From Alloscardovia theropitheci (GTDB taxonomy: Bacteria; Actinomycetota; Actinomycetes; Actinomycetales; Bifidobacteriaceae), in assembly GCF_004332295.1 (NCBI RefSeq), contig NZ_RXLP01000025.1, forward strand, positions 21,455 through 85,454: DNA of 64,000 nucleotides. Direction: 5' to 3'. Positions 18,120-26,454 of this stretch are shown here, in pieces (positions within the stretch are counted from its first letter, which is position 1; every line of letters starts with the position of its first letter). Both the position numbers and the translations under genes were made by a program. The notes under the pieces were generated by a model. It ran no database searches. It was not told the DNA's origin and saw nothing but the letters and a program-made list of their open reading frames with translations.

Positions 18120-18976
18120 ACGTTTCCTTGCCCTATCGCTAGCGCAAATTTCTCCATAAACTCCTTTTTAAAGGCGCGCCCTATAGGGATTTGCACGTTA
18201 TCCGTCATAATGAGCACATTACCTCTCACCTGCTCGATGTAATGCGAATTGACGATGAATGCCTTCGCACTGCGGATAAACCCATGCCCTTCCAGTTTCG
18301 CTAAAGCAGCGGTAAGTGTAGCAGATTCAGAAATAACACCCTGACTGGTCACATACCGTAATGTATGCCCGCGTACCTCGATGTAATAGATATCGCGCAA
18401 TTTAAGTCGCGTCATACCACCTTGATGCGATAGAAAGATTGCTTCATCTTGCGACTGGACGATACGCATTACACGATCCATTTTGCGTGAGAAATCAGCA
18501 AAATTATATGGTTTAACGATGTAATCGAGAGCATCAACTTCATATCCATGAGCTGCAAACTGCGCCATACTTGTTACAAAAATGAGTAGAACAGCCGGAT
18601 CTAAACTACGCAGTCGCCGCGCCGCTTGTAAACCGTTCATATTAGGCATATCAATATCCATGAAAACGATATCGTACGTAGAATTATAGCTTTCCAAGAA
18701 TCGTGTAGCTTCAGGAAAATAGGTGATATTAAGCTGCTGATTGTGCACATTATTTGGCGTTCTTGAGTGCTTTATGCTGTGATCTTTCTCAGATACTTCT
18801 CCATGCGAAAGCATTGTGGGCAACGGATTAACAATGCTTTCAGCGCCAGAATCATGATAGTTTTCATGGTGCGAATCCTCTTGACCCGTATATTGAGAAC
18901 GCATATAGAGAGATAGGCTCCGCACGAGAAATTGAGCTGCATTTTCATCGTCTTCAACGATAGCGACGTTTAGCAT
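18116..18976 (-). CDS. LytTR-family response regulator with an insert in the receiver domain
   Basis: 286 residues. Receiver: acidic pair in VAIVEDDENAAQFL, phospho-Asp in VFMDIDMPNMNGLQAARRL, Thr/Ser in FVTSMAQ and Lys in DYIVKPYN. LytTR DNA-binding domain in the last 100 residues: IYYIEVRGHTLRYVT, FIRSAKAFIVNSHYIEQVR, IPIGRAFKKEF. Between the first and second receiver strands sits about 50 extra polar residues (about 29-80, rich in His, Ser and Asn) absent from normal LytTR regulators, which are about 240 residues long. The insert is in frame and near helix 1, so the fold may tolerate it. The regulator pairs with the kinase downstream. A row of TTAGCAC repeats lies upstream (19017-19100). 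Confidence 0.87.
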   Translation of the reverse strand: MLNVAIVEDDENAAQFLVRSLSLYMRSQYTGQEDSHHENYHDSGAESIVNPLPTMLSHGEVSEKDHSIKHSRTPNNVHNQQLNITYFPEATRFLESYNSTYDIVFMDIDMPNMNGLQAARRLRSLDPAVLLIFVTSMAQFAAHGYEVDALDYIVKPYNFADFSRKMDRVMRIVQSQDEAIFLSHQGGMTRLKLRDIYYIEVRGHTLRYVTSQGVISESATLTAALAKLEGHGFIRSAKAFIVNSHYIEQVRGNVLIMTDNVQIPIGRAFKKEFMEKFALAIGQGNV

Positions 18977-19016
18977 TGCAACTCCTTACTCATCCTCGTG
19001 TCTGTCTGTACCTGTT

Positions 19017-19100
19017 TTAGCACTGTGCCGACTTAGCACAGTGCCTGTTTAGCACTGTGCATCTCACTGTTCCAACCAATAGCTGTACTGATTTAGCACG
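19017..19100 (-). repeat. TTAGCAC repeat array upstream of the two-component genes
   Basis: TTAGCACTGTGC at 19017-19028, TTAGCACAGTGC at 19033-19044 and TTAGCACTGTGC at 19049-19060 are spaced by exactly 16 bp. A further TTAGCACG is at 19093-19100. The first and last copies are each preceded by CTGTAC. It lies in the 195-bp gap upstream of the LytTR gene. A regulator-binding array, perhaps autoregulatory, is the natural reading. Confidence 0.6.
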
Positions 19101-19171
19101 TCGATTTGGTACAGGCCAATCTACTTAGTGATATCTATTGTAACGTGCCCATCGTCTTGACAATCCTCGCT

Positions 19172-20374
19172 TTAGAACTCTGAAGAATGGACTAAGCGAA
19201 CTACATTCTCCGCCATGCGCGACACATTCTCACTCGCCTGCTCAATAGCTTCACTCATAGTTGATACACCAGGAATTATTCCAAAAATCGCATCAATACC
19301 CATATCGTAAAGTATCTCTGCCCCCGAACCTACTTTCCCAGCGAGCGCAATAACTGTACATTGTTGAGCAGCATCTTTCACAGCTTGAGCTACGCCTAAT
19401 GGAGTTTTACCGTACTGGGTTTGAGAGTCAATCCCGCCTTCACCGGTAATGCATAAATCTGCTCCGACTGCTTTCTCTTTCAAATGGGTCGCTTCAATCA
19501 TCACGCTGACTCCCGGCTTTATAGATGCGCGCGTAAACGCTAAAAATCCCGCACCGAGCCCTCCAGCAGCCCCTGATCCTGGTATATTTTCTACGTCACG
19601 ACCGCATTGCTCACGAATAATTTTTGCATAATGCATCAAAGCAGCATCAAGCTGCATAATCATGTCATCACTTGCACCCTTTTGCGGCCCAAATACCGCA
19701 GATGCTCCACGCGAACCAGTTAACGGATTAGTCACATCGCTAGCAAGAATTATCTCAACGTACTTCAATCGCTCATCCATCTGCGAGCAATCGATGGATT
19801 CCAATCTAGCTAATTCAGCTCCTCCAAAGTCCAGCTCGTTACCATCGGCATCTTTCAAATGCACGCCTAAAGCTTGAGCCATGCCAGCGCCACCATCATT
19901 TGTCGCAGAACCGCCAAGACCGACAATAATCTTTGTAGCTCCTCTATCCAACGCATCTTTAATAAGCTGACCGGTTCCATATGTCGTTGCGGTCAAAGGA
20001 TTCATCGTTAACTCATTAACAAACTGAATTCCTGATGCCTGAGCCATCTCAATAACGGCCGTGCAATCACCCAGTGAGTTCTCCTCATGTGTCGTGTCAT
20101 CATGCACACTTTTATCATTAAGACTGGTATTACCTAAAAACCCATATTGTGCACGACACATTTTCCCTAGCGGATTGACAACTTCAGCTGTCACAAGATA
20201 ACCGCCGGTAGCGTCAACAAGCGATTGCACAGTTCCTTCACCGCCGTCTGCCATAGGAACCGTAACAATATTTGCTTGCGGCAATACACGACGAATGCCA
20301 ATTTCTATCGCGTCAGCTGCTTGCTGTGCAGTTAGGCTTCCTTTAAACGAGTCCGGAGCGACAACAATTTTCAT
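19172..20374 (-). CDS. Glycerate kinase
   Basis: 400 residues. The start MKIVVAPDSFKGSLTAQQAADAIEIG is the family signature. Further hallmarks: VPMADGGEGTVQSLVDATGG, VGLGGSATNDGGAGMAQALG, GSGAAGGLGAGFLAF and CITGEGGIDSQTQYGKTPLGVA. The enzyme phosphorylates D-glycerate with ATP (2- or 3-phosphoglycerate depending on subtype), feeding lower glycolysis. A 20-residue insert with His and Asp (about 83-105) interrupts the first domain. Cytoplasmic. The start at 20374 has only a weak AAGAAG box. It is upstream of and co-directional with the two-component genes but separated from them by the repeat array, so probably its own unit. Confidence 0.9.
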   Translation of the reverse strand: MKIVVAPDSFKGSLTAQQAADAIEIGIRRVLPQANIVTVPMADGGEGTVQSLVDATGGYLVTAEVVNPLGKMCRAQYGFLGNTSLNDKSVHDDTTHEENSLGDCTAVIEMAQASGIQFVNELTMNPLTATTYGTGQLIKDALDRGATKIIVGLGGSATNDGGAGMAQALGVHLKDADGNELDFGGAELARLESIDCSQMDERLKYVEIILASDVTNPLTGSRGASAVFGPQKGASDDMIMQLDAALMHYAKIIREQCGRDVENIPGSGAAGGLGAGFLAFTRASIKPGVSVMIEATHLKEKAVGADLCITGEGGIDSQTQYGKTPLGVAQAVKDAAQQCTVIALAGKVGSGAEILYDMGIDAIFGIIPGVSTMSEAIEQASENVSRMAENVVRLVHSSEF

Positions 20375-20852
20375 AATTTAACTTCTTTATACCGTTTTAT
20401 ACCGTTTTCGCATAATCGTACGCGCAAAATCCTATTCGCATTGTAAATCGCGATACATAAAATACGAGTTCCCCGCCTCCTCACGTACTATATAGCTTCA
20501 CACACTTTGTATAGACAGCGTACACACCATACATAATTCGTATTTCCCAAACAATCGTGAAGCATCTCACGACCGCGTTAGTAAAATATCAGCATCGCTT
20601 TTAAGCTTTATGCTCTATCGTTGAGCTCTAGCATTGTGCTTAATTACTGTGCTTAATCATTGAAATTCGCAAAATCTTTCTCACTACGTGGACTATTTGC
20701 CTATACGTCGTCTCGAAATGCAATAATGCTAAACAGAACAAAGCAGCAGAGATGCAAAACATCCGAGCTGCTTTTGCTTTATGTATGAGGGTTTCGAATT
20801 TATTTGATTTTGTGACTCTCCATAACTTATACAGAGAAAGAAAGAAGCAATC
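20375..20852. other. Divergent intergenic region, 478 bp
   Basis: Separates the glycerate kinase and transporter promoters. ATACCGTTTT occurs twice in tandem at 20389-20408. No credible gene on either strand. A hairpin near the transporter end is listed separately. Confidence 0.5.
20740..20780 (+). terminator. Hairpin with T-rich tail in the transporter leader
   Basis: AAAGCAGC (20740-20747) pairs with GCTGCTTT (20767-20774); the loop has a further ATG/CAT pair, and TTTTGCTTT follows. It lies 75 bp before the transporter start on the same strand with no gene upstream of it, so it could attenuate transcription rather than end a gene. Confidence 0.45.
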
Positions 20853-22244
20853 GTGTCTACGACTCAAGAGACTTCCGCACAGACGGGACACAAGTCGGGA
20901 ATCAACACTCCTGCACAAGTTATTGCAGCTTCTCTCGTAGGAACAACTATCGAATTTTATGATTTCTACGTATACGCAACTGCTGCAGCACTTGTATTTC
21001 CTAAACTTTTCTTCCCAGCAGGAAATGATACAGTTAACTTGCTGAGCTCATTTGCTGTTTTCGGCGCTGCAATGGTAGCTCGCCCATTGGGTGCAATTTT
21101 CTTCGGACATTTAGGCGATCGCCTTGGCCGTAAAACTACTTTGGTAATTTCCCTGCTCACTATGGGTATCGCCACATTCATTATCGGACTTCTTCCTACG
21201 TATCAGCAGATTGGTTTATGGGCTCCATTCTTCCTTCTCATACTGCGTTTGACTCAAGGTTTTGCTTTGGGTGGTGAATGGTCCGGTGCTGCTCTCGTCG
21301 CAACAGAAAATGCTCCAGCTGACAAGCGCGCACTGTATGGTACTTTCCCACAGCTTGGTGCACCAATCGGCTTCATTATCGCTAACGGGCTCTTCCTGAT
21401 TATCAACTTTGCACTTCCTCACCCAACGAGCTCAGTACTCCAGTCAGAAGCATTCTTGGCATGGGGCTGGCGAATTCCATTCATCTTCTCTGCCATTATG
21501 GTTGCTGTAGGCATGTGGGTACGTGTTAAGCTCAATGAATCTGAGACCTTCAAGAAGGCCGTTGAACAAGACAAGGTCGTGAAGTCCCCTCTCGTTGATA
21601 CTTTCCGTTTCCATTTCAAGGAAGTGGTTCTCGGCACATTTGCTATGCTTGCTACCTATGTTCTCTTCTATTTGACGACAACGTGGATTCTTTCCTTTGG
21701 CACAACAACCGTTGACAAGAATGGGCTTGGAATCCCTTATACTCAGTTCGTTTTAATGCAGATCGTCGGCGTTATCTTCTTTGGTATTTTCACCCTCGTT
21801 TCCGGTCCATGGGCCGATAAGATTGGTCGCCGTAAGCTTCTCATTTGGGTAACTGTCGCAATTATCATCTTCGGTTTGCTCTTCCCATTGTTCCTAGACT
21901 TCCATCATGGTAGCCCAGCAAGCGTATGGCTCGTAGAAGCATTCTTGATCATTGGATTCATCATGATGGGTATTACGTTTGGCCCTATGGGCGCTTTCTT
22001 ACCTGAGATGTTCCCTACCAACGTTCGATACACTGGTTCTGCTATTGCTTACAATATCAGCTCTATCCTCGGTGCTGCATTAGCTCCAATTATCGCTGTT
22101 GCCTTGTGGCGTGCAGCTGGCGGCAGCACATGGATGGTTGGTGTGTATCTCGCAATTGCCTCGGTTCTCACCTTAATATCTTTGGTGCTCACGAAAGAAA
22201 CCAAGGATTCCAACTACAATGAAGAACTCGCGTTCGAAAACTAG
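20853..22244 (+). CDS. MFS transporter, metabolite:H+ symporter (MHS) family
   Basis: 463 residues with twelve membrane segments. It starts with GTG at 20853 behind AGAAAGAAG. MHS hallmarks: GTTIEFYDFYVYATAAALVFPKLFFP in the first helix region, the loop 2-3 signature GHLGDRLGRKTTL, LTQGFALGGEWSGAALV in helix 4-5, a repeated GPWADKIGRRKLL in the second half, and LPEMFPTNVRYTGSAIAYN. Relatives (ProP, ShiA, KgtP, CitH) import organic acids, betaines or shikimate with protons. The substrate here cannot be read from sequence. Monocistronic: repeat array and terminator follow at once. Confidence 0.9.
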   Translation: MSTTQETSAQTGHKSGINTPAQVIAASLVGTTIEFYDFYVYATAAALVFPKLFFPAGNDTVNLLSSFAVFGAAMVARPLGAIFFGHLGDRLGRKTTLVISLLTMGIATFIIGLLPTYQQIGLWAPFFLLILRLTQGFALGGEWSGAALVATENAPADKRALYGTFPQLGAPIGFIIANGLFLIINFALPHPTSSVLQSEAFLAWGWRIPFIFSAIMVAVGMWVRVKLNESETFKKAVEQDKVVKSPLVDTFRFHFKEVVLGTFAMLATYVLFYLTTTWILSFGTTTVDKNGLGIPYTQFVLMQIVGVIFFGIFTLVSGPWADKIGRRKLLIWVTVAIIIFGLLFPLFLDFHHGSPASVWLVEAFLIIGFIMMGITFGPMGAFLPEMFPTNVRYTGSAIAYNISSILGAALAPIIAVALWRAAGGSTWMVGVYLAIASVLTLISLVLTKETKDSNYNEELAFEN

Positions 22245-22260
22245 ACTGGGCTAGACTCAG

Positions 22261-22320
22261 TTAGACTAGGCTAATTTAGACTAGGCTAATTTGGATTAGG
22301 CTAATTTGGATTAGGCTTGG
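22261..22320 (+). repeat. 15-bp tandem repeat, four units
   Basis: Four contiguous 15-bp units starting TTAGACTAGGCTAAT (twice identical), then TTGGATTAGGCTAAT and TTGGATTAGGCTTGG. Two 10-bp relatives (CTAGACTGGG, CTAGACTCAG) precede them, beginning at the transporter stop codon. The last unit runs into the terminator stem. Confidence 0.85.
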
Positions 22321-22356
22321 TTATATATGTTATACGTATATAACCAAGCCTTTTTG
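22313..22356 (+). terminator. Terminator of the MHS transporter gene
   Basis: Perfect 15-bp arms, AGGCTTGGTTATATA (22313-22327) and its complement (22337-22351), 9-base loop, then TTTTT. Confidence 0.88.
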
Positions 22357-22380
22357 TTTGGCGTAGATGAATAAAAATAC

Positions 22381-22466
22381 TTTTTTGCACTTTTGCCCAT
22401 TTGATGTTTTTCACGCTACGTATTTATGCGGATTCGCGAATCAGAAATGGGCAATAATGCAAAAAA
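22381..22466. repeat. Intergenic dyad element, copy A (TTTTTTGCA ... TGCAAAAAA)
   Basis: Terminal inverted ends TTTTTTGCA (22381-22389) and TGCAAAAAA (22458-22466). Just inside them, TTGCCCATTT pairs with AAATGGGCAA. 86 bp. The T-tract is on the left and the A-tract on the right, opposite to a terminator. Two 75-bp relatives lie at 58627 and 61348. The rest of the 613-bp gap holds the nrdD control sites listed next. Confidence 0.55.
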
Positions 22467-22592
22467 CCATATATATACGCCCGCTCCGCACGTCATTCTC
22501 TCATTTTCTTATTTCCTAATTTATTCTTAAAAATTTTTTACTACGGCATGTCGTGTCTTCAACTTCTTGAGACTCAATATCTAGTATTTCGC

Positions 22593-22615
22593 GATAGTTT
22601 ATCCACTAAACTATC
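22593..22615. promoter_or_regulatory. Inverted repeat upstream of nrdD
   Basis: GATAGTTTA (22593-22601), spacer TCCAC, TAAACTATC (22607-22615). Its centre contains TTATCCACT, one base off the DnaA-box consensus. Confidence 0.4.
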
Positions 22616-22652
22616 CACTCAGACACGCAACGATTTGAGCCAAATACTGTAG

Positions 22653-22670
22653 TTATCCACATTATCCACA
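22653..22670 (+). promoter_or_regulatory. Two abutting perfect DnaA boxes
   Basis: TTATCCACA at 22653-22661 and again at 22662-22670, head to tail, plus TTATCCACT at 22599-22607. They sit 12-30 bp ahead of the NrdR-like boxes in the nrdD promoter. DnaA control of ribonucleotide reductase genes is known in E. coli (nrdAB); here it is inferred. Confidence 0.6.
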
Positions 22671-22681
22671 ATCCTCCAAAA

Positions 22682-22729
22682 ACACTATATATAGTATTTC
22701 ACTATATTATGAATTACTGTATTTAGGTA
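22682..22729 (+). promoter_or_regulatory. Pair of NrdR boxes upstream of nrdD
   Basis: ACACTATATATAGTAT (22682-22697) matches the NrdR consensus acaCwAtATaTwGtgt well. A weaker copy with core CTGTATTTAG (22717-22726) lies 32 bp further on, the three-turn spacing usual for NrdR pairs. NrdR represses nrd genes in an ATP/dATP-dependent way. Confidence 0.65.
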
Positions 22730-22857
22730 AAAATCCGTCTAGACATAGAGTTAATGTTTCATACATGCTCTTCGCTAATGCTGCTTAACTCAGCATCGAG
22801 ATAACACACATTAGCGATACATAAGAGGTTTATGAAAGTTTGAAGGTGACGAGGTAA

Positions 22858-25245
22858 ATGACAACTGCAACTGTTATTGAGGATACTGCCGTTTCCGTTA
22901 AAGGAACCAAGGTAGAAAAGCGCGATGGTCGCGTCGTTCCTTTTGACCGCATGAATATTATTCACGCGATTGAAGCTGCTTTCCACGCAGTAGGCGAAAA
23001 TACAAATTCGCAAAATACACGCCTCATTGAGGATATGACATCTGCCGTAGAAAGCACTATTGCTGGACGATACACAGGCAACGTTCGCATTGATGATATT
23101 CAGAATGCAGTTGAGCATACACTCATCAATAATCATTTGTACGAAATCGCCGAAGCATACACCTCATGGCGCCTCAATAAGGACATCGCTCGCGCGAAGG
23201 CAAGCGATGTTAATGAAGCTATCAAGCGTTTCGTTAATCACGATGAAACTATTATGCGCGAGAATGCAAACAAGGATTCCAACGTTTATGCAACACAGCG
23301 CGATTTGCTTGCAGGAGCCGTATCCAAGGCAAGCGCTATGAGCATGCTGCCTCCTGAAGTTGCGAATGCTCATATTAAAGGTGATATTCATTTCCACGAT
23401 GCTGATTACAGCCCATTCACCCCAATGACGAACTGCTCATTACCTGATTTCGGCAACATGCTTGCTAACGGATTCATTCTGGGCAACGCTATGATGGATT
23501 CTCCAAAGTCTATCGGTACTGCTGCTACACAGATTACTCAGATTATTAAGGATATCGCAGGTTCCCAGTACGGCGGACAGACTGTAAACCGCGCTGATGA
23601 AATGCTCGCACCATATGCAAAGCTCGACTATGCTAAGAATTTGGACATGGCTCGTACAGTATTCCCTGACGGTGAGCCAATTGACGTAGCTAAGCGCGCT
23701 ATCGCCGCATTCAAGGAACGTGAAGCTGACTGGTTACACTTTGAAAACCGCGCTCCTCTTCCTATGGATACCCCATTCCATGACGACGTCGATGAGCTTG
23801 AGCAGATTCGCGAGATTTATGCGAAGATTCTTACACGTAAGAATATCTACGATGCAATGCAGACCATGGAATATCAGATTAATTCCAACCGTATTAGCAA
23901 TGGTCAGACTCCATTCGTTACAGTTGGTTTTGGTCTTGGTCAAGATTGGTTCGCTCGTGAAATCCAGCGCGCTATCTTCCTTGTTCGCATTCGTGGTTTA
24001 GGCAAGGATCGCCACACTGCTATTTTCCCTAAGCTCGTTTATACCGTTAAGCACGGCGTAAATTCAAAGCAGGGCGAGCCAAATTACGATATGAAGGAAC
24101 TTGCGCTTGAGTGCGCTACAAAACGCATGTATCCAGACATCGTTTTCTACGAAAATATCGTAAAGATTACTGGTTCCTTCAAGGCTCCTATGGGTTGTCG
24201 TTCATTCCTGAATGGCTGGACCGACCCAGATACAGGGAAGGACGTTGAAGATTCTCGTTTGAATCTCGGTGTTGTCACTGTAAACATTCCTCGTATTGCT
24301 CTGGAATCTCATGGCGATAAAGATCGTTTCTGGAAGTTATTCGATCAGCGTATGGAAATTGCTCATGAAGCTTTGCAATTCCGCATCAAGCGCTGCAAGG
24401 AAGCAACTCCGATCAATGCTCCAACTCTCTTCCAGCACGGCGCATTTGGTCGTTTACAGCCAGGCGATAGCGTAGATCAGCTCTTTAATCGTTCTCGCGC
24501 AACCGTTTCCCTGGGATACATCGGTCTTTATGAAACCGTAGCAATGTTCTATGGCAAAGACTGGATGCAAGATCATACATGGGACGAAAACGGCAAAGAA
24601 TTTGCTTTGGAAATTGTGCGCCGTATGCATAATTTGTGCATAGACTGGGATAACGCAGAAGGCTATCATTACTCGGTATACTCCACTCCTGCAGAGTCCT
24701 TGACCGATCGTTTTGCTCGTTTGGATAAGGAACAGTTTGGCTCTATTGATGGCGTAACAGATCACGATTTCTATACCAACTCCTTCCACTATCCTGTATG
24801 GCTTCGCCCAACTCCTATGGAGAAGCTCTCTTATGAGCGTGATTTCCCATACCTCGCAAATGGTGGCTTCATTAACTACTGTGAATTCCCAAGCCTTCAG
24901 GCAAATCCTAAGGCACTTGAAGCTGTATGGGATTATGCACATAATATCGGCATTGGCTACTTAGGTACCAACACGCCTATTGACCATTGCTTCGAATGCG
25001 GATTTGAAGGCGATTTCGAACCAACAGAAACCGGCTTTAAGTGCCCTGAGTGTGGCAACAATGATCCGAATAAGTGCAATGTAACCAAGCGTACTTGCGG
25101 TTACTTGGGTAACCCTGTTCAGCGCCCTATGGCACATGGTCGTCATGAAGAAATCGCTCATCGCGTTAAGCATATGGCTGGCGAAACCGGACACGTCACA
25201 TTGAGCGATGGAACTGTGCGCGAATGGTGGGACGAAGCTAAGTAA
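22858..25245 (+). CDS. nrdD: Anaerobic ribonucleoside-triphosphate reductase (class III)
   Basis: 795 residues. An N-terminal ATP cone (about 18-110: VEKRDGRVVPFDRMNIIHAI) gives allosteric activity control. The ten-stranded barrel follows, with substrate and thiol-radical regions (DIHFHDADYSPFTPMTNCSLPD, GSFKAPMGCRSFL). The C-terminal zinc site is CFECGFEGD...CPECG (four Cys near residues 708-735), and the glycyl radical Gly is in RTCGYLGNPVQRP (about 748). It makes dNTPs from NTPs without oxygen, using formate as reductant. The radical is made by NrdG, encoded 236 bp downstream. Start ATG at 22858 follows GACGAGG. The promoter carries DnaA and NrdR boxes. Confidence 0.96.
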   Translation: MTTATVIEDTAVSVKGTKVEKRDGRVVPFDRMNIIHAIEAAFHAVGENTNSQNTRLIEDMTSAVESTIAGRYTGNVRIDDIQNAVEHTLINNHLYEIAEAYTSWRLNKDIARAKASDVNEAIKRFVNHDETIMRENANKDSNVYATQRDLLAGAVSKASAMSMLPPEVANAHIKGDIHFHDADYSPFTPMTNCSLPDFGNMLANGFILGNAMMDSPKSIGTAATQITQIIKDIAGSQYGGQTVNRADEMLAPYAKLDYAKNLDMARTVFPDGEPIDVAKRAIAAFKEREADWLHFENRAPLPMDTPFHDDVDELEQIREIYAKILTRKNIYDAMQTMEYQINSNRISNGQTPFVTVGFGLGQDWFAREIQRAIFLVRIRGLGKDRHTAIFPKLVYTVKHGVNSKQGEPNYDMKELALECATKRMYPDIVFYENIVKITGSFKAPMGCRSFLNGWTDPDTGKDVEDSRLNLGVVTVNIPRIALESHGDKDRFWKLFDQRMEIAHEALQFRIKRCKEATPINAPTLFQHGAFGRLQPGDSVDQLFNRSRATVSLGYIGLYETVAMFYGKDWMQDHTWDENGKEFALEIVRRMHNLCIDWDNAEGYHYSVYSTPAESLTDRFARLDKEQFGSIDGVTDHDFYTNSFHYPVWLRPTPMEKLSYERDFPYLANGGFINYCEFPSLQANPKALEAVWDYAHNIGIGYLGTNTPIDHCFECGFEGDFEPTETGFKCPECGNNDPNKCNVTKRTCGYLGNPVQRPMAHGRHEEIAHRVKHMAGETGHVTLSDGTVREWWDEAK

Positions 25246-25315
25246 TATACCGTTTTCAATTTTCACTTCGTATGAGGTGAAATAGCACTAAGCGATACGG
25301 TAAGTAACACAATTG

Positions 25316-25345
25316 GAGGCCTTGATTCACTGCGAACAAGGCCTC
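25316..25345 (+). promoter_or_regulatory. Hairpin in the nrdD-nrdG gap
   Basis: GAGGCCTTG (25316-25324) and CAAGGCCTC (25337-25345) around 12 bases. There is no T-run, so it is more likely a processing or stability structure than a full terminator. A second small hairpin (TTTCAC/GTGAAA) lies at about 25261-25282. Confidence 0.4.
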
Positions 25346-25481
25346 TAGTCTTACTCGACATTACCTACTCGTCTTTAGACACAAATGAACTATCGACATA
25401 GATTCTTCGCGCCTAGGTACCTAGATACTGATCTTCAAAGCAACTTCGTAAAAGCAATCGGAAAAACTAAACGAAACAACT

Positions 25482-26261
25482 ATGACCGAGAATTTTAAGA
25501 AAACTGGCATCACACAATCATCAACGAACGATCCTCATCGCAGCACGGCACGACCGCGTACTAGTGCTCACCGTGATTTTGCAGCGAATGAAATAAATCG
25601 CGGACCTTCTATTCCTACCGATCTCGCGAATAATCCTCGCGCAGGTCAATGGGACGGACGCAAACTCTCGAGGAACATAGTCGCAGATTATAAGCGTTTT
25701 ATCGTCACTGACGGTGAAGGTATCAGATGCTCGCTCTATGTAAGTGGTTGTCCTTTTCATTGCCACGAATGCTACAATTCATCTATCTGGGATTTCCAAG
25801 CGGGACATGAATATACTCAGGAACTTGAAGATCAAATTATTGCCGATTTGAGCTTGGACTATGTCCAAGGCCTTACGCTCTTGGGTGGCGAACCATTACT
25901 TAATACCCCCATGCTGCTGACATTAACTAATCGCATTCGAAAAGAATTCGGTCATTCTAAAGATATCTGGGCTTGGACAGGCTACACATGGGAAGAACTC
26001 ATGCGCGAGGGCGAAACCCCTGACAAGATTGAACTACTCCACAATATTGATATTTTGGTCGACGGTCGATATATCAGCACGCTTCATGATTCATTACTCC
26101 AATTCCGCGGTTCATCTAATCAGCGAATTCTTGACGTGAGTAAAAGCTTTGAAACTGGCGATGCTGTTCTATGGCAAAAGCTTCATGATCAAGAACGTTT
26201 TATCCCTGAAATGTACGGTAAAGAGCGAGCAGCTGCTGAGGACGCTGTTGAAAATTCTTAA
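25482..26261 (+). CDS. nrdG: Anaerobic ribonucleotide reductase activating protein (radical SAM)
   Basis: 259 residues. The radical SAM cluster motif CXXXCXXC is in VSGCPFHCHECYNSSIWDF. TLLGGEPLL is the glycine-rich SAM-binding motif, and IWAWTGYTWEEL, DILVDGRY and FRGSSNQRILDV are NrdG signatures. It cleaves S-adenosylmethionine to place the glycyl radical on NrdD. About 65 residues of polar, Arg/Thr/Asn-rich sequence precede the core; most NrdG proteins are about 155-200 residues long. The ribosome site at 25482 is weak, so an internal start closer to the core is possible. Confidence 0.93.
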   Translation: MTENFKKTGITQSSTNDPHRSTARPRTSAHRDFAANEINRGPSIPTDLANNPRAGQWDGRKLSRNIVADYKRFIVTDGEGIRCSLYVSGCPFHCHECYNSSIWDFQAGHEYTQELEDQIIADLSLDYVQGLTLLGGEPLLNTPMLLTLTNRIRKEFGHSKDIWAWTGYTWEELMREGETPDKIELLHNIDILVDGRYISTLHDSLLQFRGSSNQRILDVSKSFETGDAVLWQKLHDQERFIPEMYGKERAAAEDAVENS

Positions 26262-26350
26262 GTAGTTTCGTGGTCTATCAAACTGCCAAATCTCTTAAAT
26301 CGCGAACACGCATAGAATCAACATTCAAGATATACAGCAAAACTTATGAA

Positions 26351-26397
26351 AAAATGGCTGGTACGCGCTTTACAAACGTTTACCAGCCAAATATTTT
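26351..26397. terminator. Bidirectional terminator between nrdG and the alcohol dehydrogenase gene
   Basis: TGGCTGGTA (26355-26363) and TACCAGCCA (26381-26389) with AAAAAA to the left and ATTTTTT to the right. It serves both converging genes. Confidence 0.8.
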
Positions 26398-26454
26398 TTC
26401 AAAAGCCGCAGAACCCTAGCATCCTAGAGCCCGGTGCATCGTGTTATCAGATTC

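Noticed and set aside
22381..22466. Dyad element read as a rho-independent terminator
   Set aside because: T-tract precedes and A-tract follows the stem, the reverse of a terminator; a proper terminator already lies at 22313-22356.
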